A DNA stretch of 64,000 nt from AP-15 sp963700185 (GTDB taxonomy: Bacteria; Pseudomonadota; Alphaproteobacteria; ATCC43930; CGMCC-115725): the NCBI GenBank assembly GCA_963700185.1, contig CAVOWP010000015.1, positions 62,001 through 126,000 on the forward strand, in the 5' to 3' direction. A program made the position numbers and the translations under genes. A model generated the notes under the pieces. That model saw only the letters and a program-made list of their open reading frames with translations. It had not been told where the DNA came from and did not search any database. Positions 27,398 through 36,305 of the stretch are shown one piece after another; position 1 is the stretch's first letter; each line of letters opens with the position of its first letter.

Positions 27398-27916
27398 TTA
27401 GTTGATCGAGGCGAGTTCCTCGACGCGCAGCCCATCGCGGACGCGCGCGACCAGCTCTTCCGGGTCATAGACGATCCCGACCGGGTTCTTGTCGGTGGCC
27501 GAGCGCCCCCGCATGTAGGCTTGGCCCTCGGTTGCGGTCGCGAAATTGTCGACCAGCAGCTCGACCTGGTTGTTGTCGGGATCGTGGTAGTACATCGACG
27601 TCGTCACGCCATGATTGACGCAACGGTGCGGGCGAATGCCGATCTCCTTGAGCCGCTGATAATTGTCGAGCAGATCGTCGAGCCCGCCATAGGTGAACGC
27701 GACGTGATTGAGGCCCGCCGCGTCTGGCTGCCGCTCCGTCAGCGGCCCGGGATCGAGGAAGGCGACACGGTGATGCTCGTCGTCATAACTGATGAACGAG
27801 ATGCGCTCGGCTTCGTAAAGTATCTCGGCGCCGAGGACCGTGCAGTACCAATCGATCATCTCGCGCCGGCGATTGGTCTGCAACACGATGTGCGACAGCT
27901 TTGTCGGTGACGCCAT
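27398..27916 (-). CDS. VOC-family protein (extradiol-dioxygenase/glyoxalase fold)
   Basis: A 172-residue single vicinal-oxygen-chelate module pair. Potential metal ligands are His9 in KLSHIVLQ, His in GLNHVAFTYG (about 71) and Glu in NNQVELLVDNF (about 117), the same spacing as type I extradiol dioxygenases such as catechol 2,3-dioxygenase and DHBD. It is half the length of classical 2,3-dioxygenases, so it could be a one-domain extradiol enzyme. Start ATG 27916 follows GGAGTGAGG. It lies next to an aldo/keto reductase gene on the same strand and may be cotranscribed. Substrate unknown. Confidence 0.85.
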   Translation of the reverse strand: MASPTKLSHIVLQTNRRREMIDWYCTVLGAEILYEAERISFISYDDEHHRVAFLDPGPLTERQPDAAGLNHVAFTYGGLDDLLDNYQRLKEIGIRPHRCVNHGVTTSMYYHDPDNNQVELLVDNFATATEGQAYMRGRSATDKNPVGIVYDPEELVARVRDGLRVEELASIN

Positions 27917-27980
27917 GCTCGCCTCACTCCCTCTGATTGATGGTCGTAGTTTATGCGATCCACCCGGTAATGGGCAAACC

Positions 27981-28983
27981 TCAGATGTACACGCCCCGCA
28001 TCCCGCCTTCGGGGTAGCGGGTCCCGGCGGCGGCGCCGATCGGTATCGCTGTCGAGATGCGATCGATATCGGCTTCGGTCAAATGCACGCGCATTGCGCC
28101 GAGATTTTCCTCGAGCCGTTCGATGCGCTTGGTGCCGGGGATCGGGATCACATCGGGGCCTTGCGCTAGGAGCCAAGCCAGGCAGAGCTGCGCGGGGGTG
28201 CAGCCTTTTTCTTGGGCGATTGCTTCGATGCGTTGCACCAGCTCGCGGTTCTTGGCGAAATTGTCGCCCATGAACCGGGGGTGACGGCCGCGCGTGTCGC
28301 CCGCGGCCAAATTTCCGAGATCGGGGACGTCCCCGGTCAATAGGCTGCGGCCGAGCGGGGCGTAGGCGACAAAGGCGATGCCCAAGTCGCGGGTCAGCTC
28401 GCGCGTCTCGGTCGCCTCCTGCCGGTAGAGAAGTGAGAATTCGCTTTGCACGGCGGCGATCGGGTGAACGGCGTGGGCCCGCCTGATGCGCTCCGGCCGG
28501 GCCTCGCACAGCCCCAGATATCGGACCTTGCCCTGTTCGACGAGCCGCGACATTGCGCCGACCGTGTCCTCGACCGGCACCGCCGGATCGACCCGGTGCT
28601 GGTAATAGAGATCGATGACATCGACGCCCGAGCCGCTTGAGGCTCGCATCGCAGGCCTGGACAACATAGGCGGGGCTCCCGTCGACGCCGTTGGCGCCGC
28701 CCGGCCGGCGGGTCTGGCCGAATTTGGTCGCGATCACGACGCCGTTGCGCCGGCCCTTCAATGCCCGGCCGAGGAGTTCCTCGTTCTGGCCCCAGCCATA
28801 CATGTCCGAGCTGTCGAAATGATCGACGCCGAGCTCGATCGCCCGATGGATCAGCCGGACTCCGGCCTCGTCGTCGCTCGTGCCGTAGACGCCGGACAAA
28901 GACATGCAGCCGAGGCCGATCGCCGAAACCTCCGGTCCCGCCTTGCCGAGCCTGCGCCGCTCCGTGAACACCGTACCGCTCAT
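27981..28983 (-). CDS. Aldo/keto reductase, one frameshift
   Basis: An NADPH-dependent aldo/keto reductase of about 333 residues, read from ATG 28983 (GGAGAG upstream). The N-terminal half has IGLGCMSLSGVYG, the catalytic Asp/Tyr region in FDSSDMYGWGQNEELLGRAL and the Lys in VIATKFG. The C-terminal half, in another frame, has DLYYQHRVDPAVPVEDTV, LSEASAE-like LCEARPERI and the cofactor region IPIPGTKRIERLEENLGA. The break is in a C-run at 28627-28629: one base too many turns GVDVIDLYYQ into GRRCHRS. Both halves are otherwise well conserved, so a sequencing error is likely. It resembles plant-auxin-induced/YakC-type reductases. Confidence 0.88.
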
Positions 28984-29068
28984 CGCTCTCTCCAACCGCT
29001 AAAGCTTTGTGACAAGCTCTAATAGAGGGGTATGATCGCTGCGGCAATCCAGGCGAGGGAGGAGAATG

Positions 29069-30115
29069 ATGGCGAGTACTCATGTTTATGCCGGTACGGC
29101 GCGATCGATGGGCGCAACGGCCGGCGGTATTTTCCGTCAGGCTGCAGGCGACAACCGGTGGGAGCATCTGACCAACGGTGTGCCGGAAGACGCCGATGTC
29201 CACGCGATCACGGTGCATCCGGAAAACCCCGATGTCGTCTATGTCGGCAGCACGAAGGGTGCCTACCGCAGCACCAATCGCGGCAACACCTGGGAGCGGC
29301 TCCGCCTTCCCGACGATGCCGACATCTGGTCGGTCTGCATCCACCCGAAGAACCCGCGCGTGGTTTATGCCGGTGCGACGCCCCCGGGTGTCTATCGCAG
29401 CGACGACGGCGGCGACACCTGGCGCAAGATGGCAGACCCAGGCCTCCCCGACCGGGTCATCATGGGCTTCGCGTGCCGGGTCATGCGGCTCGATGTCGAT
29501 CCCAATTCACCCGACGACGTCTATGCGACGTTGGAAGCCAATGGCGCGATGCGCAGCCGCAACGGCGGCGAGAGCTGGGAGGACTGCACGGCCGATCTGA
29601 TCCGCTTCTGCGAAGAGCCGAAATACCGCAGCCGCATCGGCAGCCAGACCGAGATCGAGGGGATGCTCGACGGCCACGCGCTGACCTGCAGCGCCGCGGC
29701 CCCCGGCACCGTGTTCCTCGCCAACCGCATGGGTCTCTTCCGCAGCAACGACCGCGGCGAGCATTGGCAGGACATGGAGATCAACCGGTTCTCGCCATTG
29801 ACCTATGGCCGCGACATCCGCGTCTCGCCGCACGACCCCAAGGTCATGTACGCCTGCCTCAGCCCGGCGGCGCGCAGCACCGACGGGTCGATCTACCGCA
29901 GCGACGATGTCGGCCAGACCTGGAAGCGCTTCGACCACGGCGTCAAGGCCGAGGCGACGATGATGGGCGTCGCGGTGCATCCGCGCGACCCGAACCAGGT
30001 CTACGGCGTCTCCCGCTTCGGCCAGGTGTTCGGAACCCAGGACGGCGGCCGCAGCTGGAGCGAGAGCCGGCTCCCCGAAGGCGTCCGCGACGTCTACGCC
30101 GTCGCGTGCGGCTGA
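29069..30115 (+). CDS. BNR/sortilin-type beta-propeller protein
   Basis: A 348-residue cytoplasmic protein made of repeated beta-propeller blades with Asp-box motifs such as YRSTNRGNTWERL, YRSDDGGDTWRKM, RSRNGGESWED and YRSDDVGQTWKRF. Each is followed by a hydrophobic HP-(E/K)NP-x-VVYVG strand. Such folds occur in sialidases, Vps10-like proteins and plant HCF136-type assembly factors, but a sialidase active site is not visible. GGGAGG lies upstream of two adjacent ATGs (29066, 29069); spacing favours the second. It is divergent from the aldo/keto reductase. No signal peptide is seen, so the partner or substrate is unknown. Confidence 0.82.
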   Translation: MASTHVYAGTARSMGATAGGIFRQAAGDNRWEHLTNGVPEDADVHAITVHPENPDVVYVGSTKGAYRSTNRGNTWERLRLPDDADIWSVCIHPKNPRVVYAGATPPGVYRSDDGGDTWRKMADPGLPDRVIMGFACRVMRLDVDPNSPDDVYATLEANGAMRSRNGGESWEDCTADLIRFCEEPKYRSRIGSQTEIEGMLDGHALTCSAAAPGTVFLANRMGLFRSNDRGEHWQDMEINRFSPLTYGRDIRVSPHDPKVMYACLSPAARSTDGSIYRSDDVGQTWKRFDHGVKAEATMMGVAVHPRDPNQVYGVSRFGQVFGTQDGGRSWSESRLPEGVRDVYAVACG

Positions 30116-30120
30116 GGCAA

Positions 30121-30222
30121 CCCTGCCCCTCACCCAGCCCTCTCCCGCAGCGGGCTAGGGAATGCCACCCCTCTCCCGCACTGCGGGAGAGGGGGGCCGA
30201 GCGTAGCGAGGCGGGTGAGGGC
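30121..30222. repeat. GC-rich palindromic elements in intergenic gap
   Basis: Two linked hairpins: a TCTCCCGCAGCGGG core near 30141 and CCTCTCCCGCACTGCGGGAG near 30169. They belong to the same family as the other CCCTC/GAGGG palindromes in the window and fill the gap before the aldolase gene. Confidence 0.75.
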
Positions 30223-30226
30223 ATAG

Positions 30227-31009
30227 ATGACCAATTCGATGAAGCAGAAGCTCGCCGCCGGCGAGTTGGTGCTGTGCATGAATTTGCGCCTAGCGCGCAC
30301 GGTCGACATAGCGATGGTCGCCAAGGCGGGCGGCTACGATGCGCTCTATGTAGACATGGAGCACAGCCCTTATTCGATCGACACGGCCGCGACCATTTGC
30401 GCTTCGGCGATCGGCATCGGCATAACGCCGCTGGTTCGCGTGCCGAGCCATGACGGGCACTGGTCGAGCCGCGTGCTCGACGGCGGCGCGCAGGGCGTGA
30501 TCGTTCCGCACGTCAATAACCGCGGCGAGGCCGAGACTGTCGTACGAAACTGCCGGTTCCCGCCACTGGGCCAGCGCTCGGTCATGGGGCTCGGGCCGGC
30601 ACTCGGCTACCGCGCGATGCCGCTCGGCGAGATCAACCAGCGGCTCAATGCGGAGACCGCGCTTATCGTTATGTTGGAGACTGCCGAGGGCATCGACAAT
30701 GCAGCGGCGATCGCGGCACTGCCCGGGATCGACGTGCTGCTGATCGGCTCGGGCGACCTGACGACCGATTACGGGATACCGGGCCAAGTCGATCACCCGC
30801 GTTTGCGCGAGGCCTATGAACGCGTGGCCGACGCCTGCCGTACCCACGGCAAGGTGCTGGGGGTCGGCGGCATCCGTCACAATGTAGCGCTGCAGGGCGA
30901 GCTGATCCGTCTCGGCGCGCGCTTCGTGATCGCCGGCACCGACGTCAATTACGTGCTCGCCGGCGCGCGCCAGGACACCGCGGCGTTGCGCGAAATTCCC
31001 CTCGGGTAA
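30227..31009 (+). CDS. HpcH/HpaI-family aldolase
   Basis: A 260-residue class II pyruvate aldolase of the 4-hydroxy-2-oxoheptanedioate aldolase type, which splits 4-hydroxy-2-oxo acids to pyruvate and an aldehyde. The catalytic His is in YVDMEHSPYS (His46), the substrate Arg in PLVRVPSH (Arg71), and the metal ligands are Glu151 in MLETAEG and Asp177 in GSGDLTT, all in the family order. These enzymes end meta-cleavage pathways, which fits the extradiol-type proteins upstream. It could equally act on another 2-oxo acid. It runs in the same direction as the alkB gene seven bases later. Confidence 0.9.
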   Translation: MTNSMKQKLAAGELVLCMNLRLARTVDIAMVAKAGGYDALYVDMEHSPYSIDTAATICASAIGIGITPLVRVPSHDGHWSSRVLDGGAQGVIVPHVNNRGEAETVVRNCRFPPLGQRSVMGLGPALGYRAMPLGEINQRLNAETALIVMLETAEGIDNAAAIAALPGIDVLLIGSGDLTTDYGIPGQVDHPRLREAYERVADACRTHGKVLGVGGIRHNVALQGELIRLGARFVIAGTDVNYVLAGARQDTAALREIPLG

Positions 31010-31016
31010 TCGAGCA

Positions 31017-31665
31017 TTGGGCGATCTGCTGAGCAGCCTCGAGCCGGCGCGAGCTGTCGAGCGGCTCAGCGCAGCAGCGGTGGTGTTGCGCGGGTTCGCC
31101 CGCGATATGGATGCTCGGCTGGTTGCAGAGGTGAACGGCATCACTGCGGTCGCGCCGTTTCGCAACATGGTGACGCCGGGCGGGTTCCGCATGTCGGTCG
31201 GGATGACTAATTGCGGCCGCGCCGGCTGGGTAACGGACCGCAAAGGCTATCGCTACGAGCAAATCGACCCAATGACCGGTGCCCCCTGGCCTGCAATACC
31301 GGAATCTTTTCGGCGTCTTGCTGCGAGTGCCGCGGCTGCCGCGGGGTACGCGGGCTTCGAGCCTGACGCGTGTCTGATAAATCTGTACGAACCCGGGACC
31401 CGGTTGTCGCTGCACCGTGACGAGGACGAGCGCGACCTGAGCTCGCCGATCGTTTCGGTTTCGCTCGGATTGCCGGCAGTTTTCCTGTTCGGCGGCAATA
31501 GCCGCAGCGACCGACCCCGCCGTGTTTTGCTGGAGAGCGGCGATATTGTCGTTTGGGGCGGTCCCGATCGCTTCGTTTATCACGGCATCGCTCCGCTTTC
31601 CGACGGCGACGATCCGCTGACTCGGCAATCGCCGCATCAATCTGACCTTTCGAAAGGCGCTCTGA
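31017..31665 (+). CDS. alkB: DNA oxidative demethylase AlkB, one frameshift near the end
   Basis: AlkB repairs 1-methyladenine and 3-methylcytosine using Fe(II) and 2-oxoglutarate. The protein aligns along its length with E. coli AlkB: FRNMVTPGGFRMSVGMTNCG, then WPAIPESF, then LINLYEPGTRLSLHRDEDE. The iron ligands are His133, Asp135 and His189 (in FVYHGIAPL). The frame breaks at about 31619-31626, just after a GACTC. Removing one base restores LTxNRRINLTFRKAL and a stop at 31663, with the 2-oxoglutarate-binding Arg. Repaired length is about 215 residues, as in E. coli. The start is a weak TTG at 31017; no better upstream start was seen. Confidence 0.9.
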
Positions 31666-31668
31666 AGA

Positions 31669-31890
31669 ATGCGGAAGGTATTGGCTCTGAGCTGTGCTTT
31701 GATTGCGTCGGCACCGGCGGCGATTGCCCAGGAGGCACAGACGCTAAAAGAGCGCCTTTCCGACAAGGCCTCCGACGCTCAGCGGATCGACAACTGCCGT
31801 GTCCCGCCTGAGCGCCGCGGCGCCTTGCCACGTCCCGATTGCGCGGAGAAGCCGCGCTCCGCAACGTCTGAGGCCAAAGCGCCGCGCTGA
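31669..31890 (+). CDS. Small secreted basic protein
   Basis: A 73-residue product starting at ATG 31669, three bases after the repaired alkB stop. Residues 1-20 form a signal peptide (MRKVLALSCALIASAPAAIA), followed by a charged, Arg/Ala/Pro-rich tail with two cysteines (about 43 and 58). No family is recognised. It is probably cotranscribed with alkB. Confidence 0.55.
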   Translation: MRKVLALSCALIASAPAAIAQEAQTLKERLSDKASDAQRIDNCRVPPERRGALPRPDCAEKPRSATSEAKAPR

Positions 31891-31891
31891 G

Positions 31892-31939
31892 CCCCCACCC
31901 TTCCCTCCCCCGCGAGCGGGGGGAGGGTTAGAGAGGGAG
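31892..31939. repeat. GC-rich palindromic element
   Basis: CCTCCCCCGC-GA-GCGGGGGGAGG palindrome between the convergent small secreted protein and SMP-30 genes. It could act as a bidirectional hairpin terminator. Confidence 0.8.
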
Positions 31940-31940
31940 T

Positions 31941-32993
31941 TTACGGCTTTAGCGCGCCCTGTGTGCCCACATAGAGCGCGTAGACCGATGTGCTGCCGCA
32001 GACAAACAGTCGGTTTCTGAGCGGCCCGCCAAAACACAGATTGGCGCACGTCTCCGGCAGGTGGATCTTGCCGAGCAGATCGCCCGACGGGCTGTAGCAG
32101 CGCACACCGTCCTCCTTCGGGTCGGCCCAGCCCATGCTGCACCACACATTGCCATCCACATCGCAGCGCATTCCGTCGGTTATGCCGGGCGCAAAACCCT
32201 CGGCGAAGACCTTGCCGTTGGTCAGCTTTCCGGTCTCGATGTCGACGTCGAACACGCGGATATGCGACGGACCGCCATCGGTGAAGCCGCTGTCGATGAC
32301 GTACAGCCTCTTTTCGTCCGGTGAGAGAAGGATGCCGTTCGGTTGTGTGAAGTCATCGACAATCGGCTTGACCTCGCCCGTCTTGCCGTCCACCCGGAAG
32401 ACGTAGTGCTTATCCTGCTCTTGGGCTTGCTTGAGGCCTTCGTAGTTGCCGCCGATGCCGTAGGTCGGATCGGTGAACCAGATCGAGCCATTGGAGGCCA
32501 CCACTACGTCGTTCGGAGAATTCAGCCGCTTGCCGTTGTATTTGTCGGCGATGACGGTGATGGTCCCGTCGAGCTCGGTGCGGGAGACGCGGCGGGCCCG
32601 GTGCTCGCAGGTCACGAGGCGCCCTTGCGGATCGTGCGTATTGCCATTGGAGTTGTTCGACGGCTCGCGGAAGACGCTGAGATGATTGTCGTCCCACAAT
32701 AAGCGCATCATCCGGTTGTTGGGGATGTCGCTGAAGATCAGATAATTGCCCTCGCGGAAGAAGGCCGGACCCTCGGCCCAGCGGAACCCGGTGGCGACCC
32801 GCTCGACGCCGGCAGTGCCGGCGAAAGCCGGAAAGTGGGTGCCAAAGAATTTCTTGTCGGCGCTTTCGATGCGGGCGTCCGGATACCGCATGTCCGGCAG
32901 CGGACCCAACGGCAGCGCGTCGGCTGTTGCGGTCTTCGCTCCCGCCATGGTTGCAGTGACCGCGGAAGCGGCCAAGAAAGCACGTCTGTCCAT
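31941..32993 (-). CDS. SMP-30/gluconolactonase family protein, Tat-exported
   Basis: A 350-residue six-bladed propeller lactonase. The N-terminus MDRRAFLAASAVTATMAGA is a twin-arginine signal, so the enzyme is periplasmic. Metal-binding regions are visible: WAEGPAFF (Glu), NSPNDVVVASNG (Asn), NGILLSPDEKRLYVIDSG (Asp) and ITDGMRCDVDGN. It probably opens gluconolactone or another sugar lactone. The periplasmic placement could link it to the flavoprotein dehydrogenase at 3340, though the two loci are far apart. It follows the crotonase gene by 24 bases on the same strand. Confidence 0.9.
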   Translation of the reverse strand: MDRRAFLAASAVTATMAGAKTATADALPLGPLPDMRYPDARIESADKKFFGTHFPAFAGTAGVERVATGFRWAEGPAFFREGNYLIFSDIPNNRMMRLLWDDNHLSVFREPSNNSNGNTHDPQGRLVTCEHRARRVSRTELDGTITVIADKYNGKRLNSPNDVVVASNGSIWFTDPTYGIGGNYEGLKQAQEQDKHYVFRVDGKTGEVKPIVDDFTQPNGILLSPDEKRLYVIDSGFTDGGPSHIRVFDVDIETGKLTNGKVFAEGFAPGITDGMRCDVDGNVWCSMGWADPKEDGVRCYSPSGDLLGKIHLPETCANLCFGGPLRNRLFVCGSTSVYALYVGTQGALKP

Positions 32994-33017
32994 GTTTCCC
33001 TCCCGATATTTGATGCT

Positions 33018-33797
33018 TCAGCTCTTGGCAGCAGGCGCCTCCGGTTTCTCGAACAAAGCCAAACTCTCCATTGCGAGGCCGTAGCCCAACAGGTCGTGCA
33101 TCTGCCGACGCAGATACTCGGTGAAGAGCAGCCGCGTGTAACGCAATAGCAGTGTCGGTTTGCGGGTCAGATCCTCGGCCAGTTCCCAGGCGCGCGCCAT
33201 CAGCTTGTCGGGCGGCAGTACTTCGGCGACGAGGCCCAGCCGCAGGGCTTCGGCGGCGTCCAACGTCTGGCCGGTCATCAGGAAATAGCGGCCGCGGTTC
33301 ATGCCGAGCAGCAGCGGGTAGACGATGTGCATGCCGTCACCCGGCACGACATCCGACATGAAATGCGCCGAATCCTGGAATTGCGCGGTATCGGCGGCGA
33401 GCACGATGTCGCAGAGCAGCGGGATCTCCGAATGGCGCCAGGCCGGGCCATTGATCGCGCTGATCACCGGCACCTCGATGTTCAACAGGTTCATCAGCAG
33501 ATGGCGGCCTTCCCAATGGATGCGGTCGATCCGATCGATCGACGGCCGGGACGGAAAGGATGACGTTCCAGGGGTTGCGCGTGGCCCGGAGAATTCGCCG
33601 CCCGTGCCGGTCAGTATCACGACCTTGTTCTCGCGGTCGGCGCCGATGTCGTGAAAGGCTTCCGGCAATTCGCCATGCGGCAGAAACCCCCACCGCAGTG
33701 ACTGACCTTCGGTGTGCAACGTGACCTGCAGGATGCCGTTCCGGCGCTCCATTCGCGCCGTCTGGTATTTGTTGGCGTATTCCTCGAACGAGCTCAT
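33018..33797 (-). CDS. Crotonase resembling 6-oxocamphor hydrolase (C-C bond hydrolase)
   Basis: A 259-residue crotonase-superfamily protein. It is closer to 6-oxocamphor hydrolase, a retro-Claisen beta-diketone hydrolase, than to enoyl-CoA hydratase. From memory of that enzyme, its catalytic His122, His145, Asp154 and Glu244 fall at the same numbers here: His122 in AWRHSEIPL, His145 in DSAHFMSD, Asp154 in VPGDGMHIV and Glu244 in GLAMESLAL. Shared runs include DRENKVVILTGTG and GMNRGRYFLMTGQ. It would cleave a cyclic or linear 1,3-diketone to a keto acid. Start ATG 33797 lies 19 bases after the repaired moeA stop, so the two may be cotranscribed. Confidence 0.88.
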   Translation of the reverse strand: MSSFEEYANKYQTARMERRNGILQVTLHTEGQSLRWGFLPHGELPEAFHDIGADRENKVVILTGTGGEFSGPRATPGTSSFPSRPSIDRIDRIHWEGRHLLMNLLNIEVPVISAINGPAWRHSEIPLLCDIVLAADTAQFQDSAHFMSDVVPGDGMHIVYPLLLGMNRGRYFLMTGQTLDAAEALRLGLVAEVLPPDKLMARAWELAEDLTRKPTLLLRYTRLLFTEYLRRQMHDLLGYGLAMESLALFEKPEAPAAKS

Positions 33798-33816
33798 TGC
33801 GGTCCCTCCCTACTGA

Positions 33817-35032
33817 TCAAATCGGCAGCACGCCGCCCGGGAACGGCACGATCGGCACGGTGGCGCCGGCCGCGATTGCGGGGCGCGTGCGGCGGCCGGA
33901 CGACAAGACAATCCGCCTCCGAGAGAAGGCGCATCATCGAGCTGTCCTGCACCTCGAACGGGAACACTTCGAGGGTGCCGTCCGCGGCCCGGGCGAGCCT
34001 CGACCGCAGATAATCCTGCCGCCGGTCGTTCTTTGGCAATGCCGTGCCGAGCCGCGCTGTCGGCGCCGCTTCCTCCGCGGACGCGGCGCCGCTCAGCCGG
34101 TCGAGCGCGGGTCGCAGAAACAGCAGCGCGCAGACCAGGGTCGAGACCGGGTTGCCCGGCAGCCCGACCATCGGCGTTCCGCGGTAGCGGCCGACCATCA
34201 GCGGCTTGCCGGGCCGCATCGCGATCTGCCAGAAATCGAGCTCCAGCCCGTCGGCCCCGAGCACGTCGCGCACCAGATCGTGCTCGCCGACCGAAGCGCC
34301 GCCGGTCGTCACCAGCAGGTCGACCCCGCGCGTCGCGGCGGCGACCTGGCGCAGCGCCGCCGGGTCGTCGGGGGCGTTGCCGACCGACACCGGGATGCCG
34401 CCGCAGGCCGCGACAAAAGCCGCGAGCGACAGGCTGTTCGAGCTGACGATCTGGTGCGGCCCGATCGGGTCGCCGGGCATGACGATCTCGTCACCGGTCG
34501 ACAGGATGCCGACACGCGGCCGGCGATGCACAAAGAGCCACGGCCGGTTCATCGCCGCGGCGAGGCCGATGTCGCGCGCCGTGAGCCGCCGTCCGGCTCG
34601 CAGCAGCACGTCACCCTCGCCGAAATCGAGGCCCTCGCGGCGCACATATCGGCCGCGCGCGGCGCCTTCGAGCACCCGGACACGGTCGCCGTCGCGCTCG
34701 GTGTCCTCTTGAATGACGATCGTGTCGGTGCCCGCCGGCATTGGCGCGCCGGTAAAGATGCGGGCGGCTTCGCCGGGGCCGACATGGCCGCCAAAGCCGG
34801 CCCCGGCCGGCACCTCGGCGACAATCCGAAGTTCGACCGGGACCGCCGCCAGATCCTCGGCGCGCACCGCGTAGCCGTCCATCGCCGATACCGCGAAAGG
34901 CGGCTGCGTCCGGCGGGCAGCCACATCCTCGGCCAAAACGCGGCCGATGGCATCGGCGATCGAGATCTGCTCGAGCGGCAGCTTTTCGAGCGGCGCGAGC
35001 AGACGCGACAGCGCTTCTTCGACGGAGATCAC
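33817..35032 (-). CDS. moeA: Molybdopterin molybdenumtransferase MoeA, one frameshift near the end
   Basis: MoeA inserts molybdate into adenylated molybdopterin. The repaired protein is about 404 residues. The start is GTG 35032, overlapping the moaC stop (GTGA). Signatures are PPFAVSAMDGYAVRA (about residue 50), IFTGAPMPAGTDTI, VGILSTGDEIV, DLLVTTGGASVGEHD and VGLPGNPVSTLV. The C-terminus goes out of frame at a run of four Gs on the plus strand (33880-33883); with three, it reads RPPHAPAIAAGATVPIVPF and stops at 33817. The unrepaired frame continues to 33794. It is the last of four biosynthetic genes, trpD-trpC-moaC-moeA. Confidence 0.92.
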
Positions 35033-35517
35033 GGTTCTGCCTCCCAATTCCCGGACTTGCCGCCCGATTTGCGCAACAGGCGCAGATCGGTCACGACCAT
35101 GCCGCGGTCGACGGCCTTGCACATGTCGTAAACGGTCAATGCTGCGACGCTCGCCGCGGTCAGGGCTTCCATTTCGACCCCGGTGCGGCCGCGCAATTTG
35201 CAGGTCGCGGTGATCTCCACCGCCGAGCGCTCGGGCACGCATTCGAGCTCGACCTTGACCGAAGTCAGGGCGAGCGGGTGGCACAGCGGGATCAATTCCG
35301 CGGTGCGTTTTGCGGCCATGATGCCGGCCAATCGGGCGACGGCGAGCACATCGCCCTTGGCGACATCGCCGGAGCGGATGCGTTCGAGCGTCTCCGGGCG
35401 CATCACGACGCGGGCGCCGGCGATCGCCACCCGGTCGGTCTCGTGCTTGTCGGAGACGTCGACCATCCGCGCCCTTCCCTCGGCGTCGAGATGGGTAAAG
35501 CCAGGGTCGGCCGGAAG
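35029..35517 (-). CDS. moaC: Cyclic pyranopterin monophosphate synthase MoaC, reading in frame from trpC
   Basis: MoaC makes cPMP in molybdenum cofactor synthesis. The family sequence runs from FTHLDAEGRARMVDVSDK through LIPLCHPLALTSVKVELE, TGVEMEALTAASVAALTVYDM (split in text) and CKAVDRGMVVTD to LLRKSGGKSG, with the active-site Lys in MCKAVDR and Asp in VYDM. Unusually, no ATG, GTG or TTG lies near the expected start: the reading frame comes straight from the trpC C-terminus (ATRRLLGLPADPGFTHLD), so the two appear fused. This could be a real fusion or a lost stop/start through a base error, since trpC carries two other frame breaks. The 3' end overlaps moeA by four bases. Confidence 0.88.
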   Translation of the reverse strand, partial: LPADPGFTHLDAEGRARMVDVSDKHETDRVAIAGARVVMRPETLERIRSGDVAKGDVLAVARLAGIMAAKRTAELIPLCHPLALTSVKVELECVPERSAVEITATCKLRGRTGVEMEALTAASVAALTVYDMCKAVDRGMVVTDLRLLRKSGGKSGNWEAEP

Positions 35518-36305
35518 GCCCAGCAGCCGGCGGGTCGCCGCGGTCACGTCAGGTTCGCGCATCAAGGTCTCACCTACCAGGAAACAGCGCGCCCCGGCCG
35601 CGGCCAGCCGGTCGAGATCCTCGGATCGGCGGATCCCGCTTTCGGCGACGACGATGCGGTCCGCCGGCACTTCCGGCGCCAGGGTTTCGGTGATGCGCAG
35701 ATCGGTTTCGAGCGTCTTCAGGTTGCGGTTGTTGATGCCGATCAGCCGCACCGGAAGGCGCAGAGCGCGGTCGAGCTCGGCGCCGTCATGGATTTCGGCG
35801 AGCACATCGAGACCGAGCTCCGGCGGCGGCCGCCGACAGCTCCGCGGCCTCCATATCGGACAGCGCCGCCATGATCAGCAGGATGCAGTCGGCCCCGATA
35901 TTCCGGCTTTCCAGGACCTGATACGGGTCGAGGATGAAATCCTTGCGCAGCACCGGCAGGCGGACCGCCTCCCGCGCCGCGGTAAGATCGGCGTCATCTG
36001 CCCTGAAAATAGGGTACGTCGGTCAGCACCGACAGGCAGCTGGCGCCACCCGCCGCATACGCGCCGGCGAGCCTGCGAGGATCGAAATCCTTCCGGATCA
36101 GACCGGCGCTGGGCGAGGCCTTCTTGATTTCCGCGATCAGCCCGTAGCGCCCTTCGGCGAGACGGCGCTCCAGCGCCGCCGCAAATGGCCGCACCGGCAG
36201 CGCTTCGGAAATTCCGGCAAGCAGCGCGGCTTCGGACCGCACGGCTTTCGCGCGCGCGATGTGAGCGCGTTTCTCGGCGCAGATCTCAGCGAGCACATCC
36301 CTCAT
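35518..36305 (-). CDS. trpC: Indole-3-glycerol phosphate synthase TrpC, two frameshifts
   Basis: TrpC closes the indole ring in tryptophan synthesis. The first part, from ATG 36305 (overlapping the trpD stop), has LIAEIKKASPSAGLIRKDF and YAAGGASCLSVLTDVPYFQG. The frame then breaks near 35999-36002, continues as DDADLTAAREAVRLPVLRKD and ILDPYQVLESRNIGAD, breaks again at about 35816-35823 in a GC-rich run, and resumes as LAEIHDGAELDRAL, IGINNRNLKTLETD, VVAESGIRRSEDLDRL and FLVGETLMREPDV. All catalytic segments (Lys in EIKKAS, Lys in LRKDF, Glu in LAEIHD, Asn in NNRNL, Glu in AESGI) survive. Two one-base repairs give a normal length. A true pseudogene is less likely because everything else is conserved. 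Confidence 0.87.

Noticed and set aside
29032..30453. Long alternative plus-strand frame over the BNR propeller gene
   Set aside because: The other frame contains repeated Asp-box motifs throughout; this one is low-complexity Arg-rich shadow translation.
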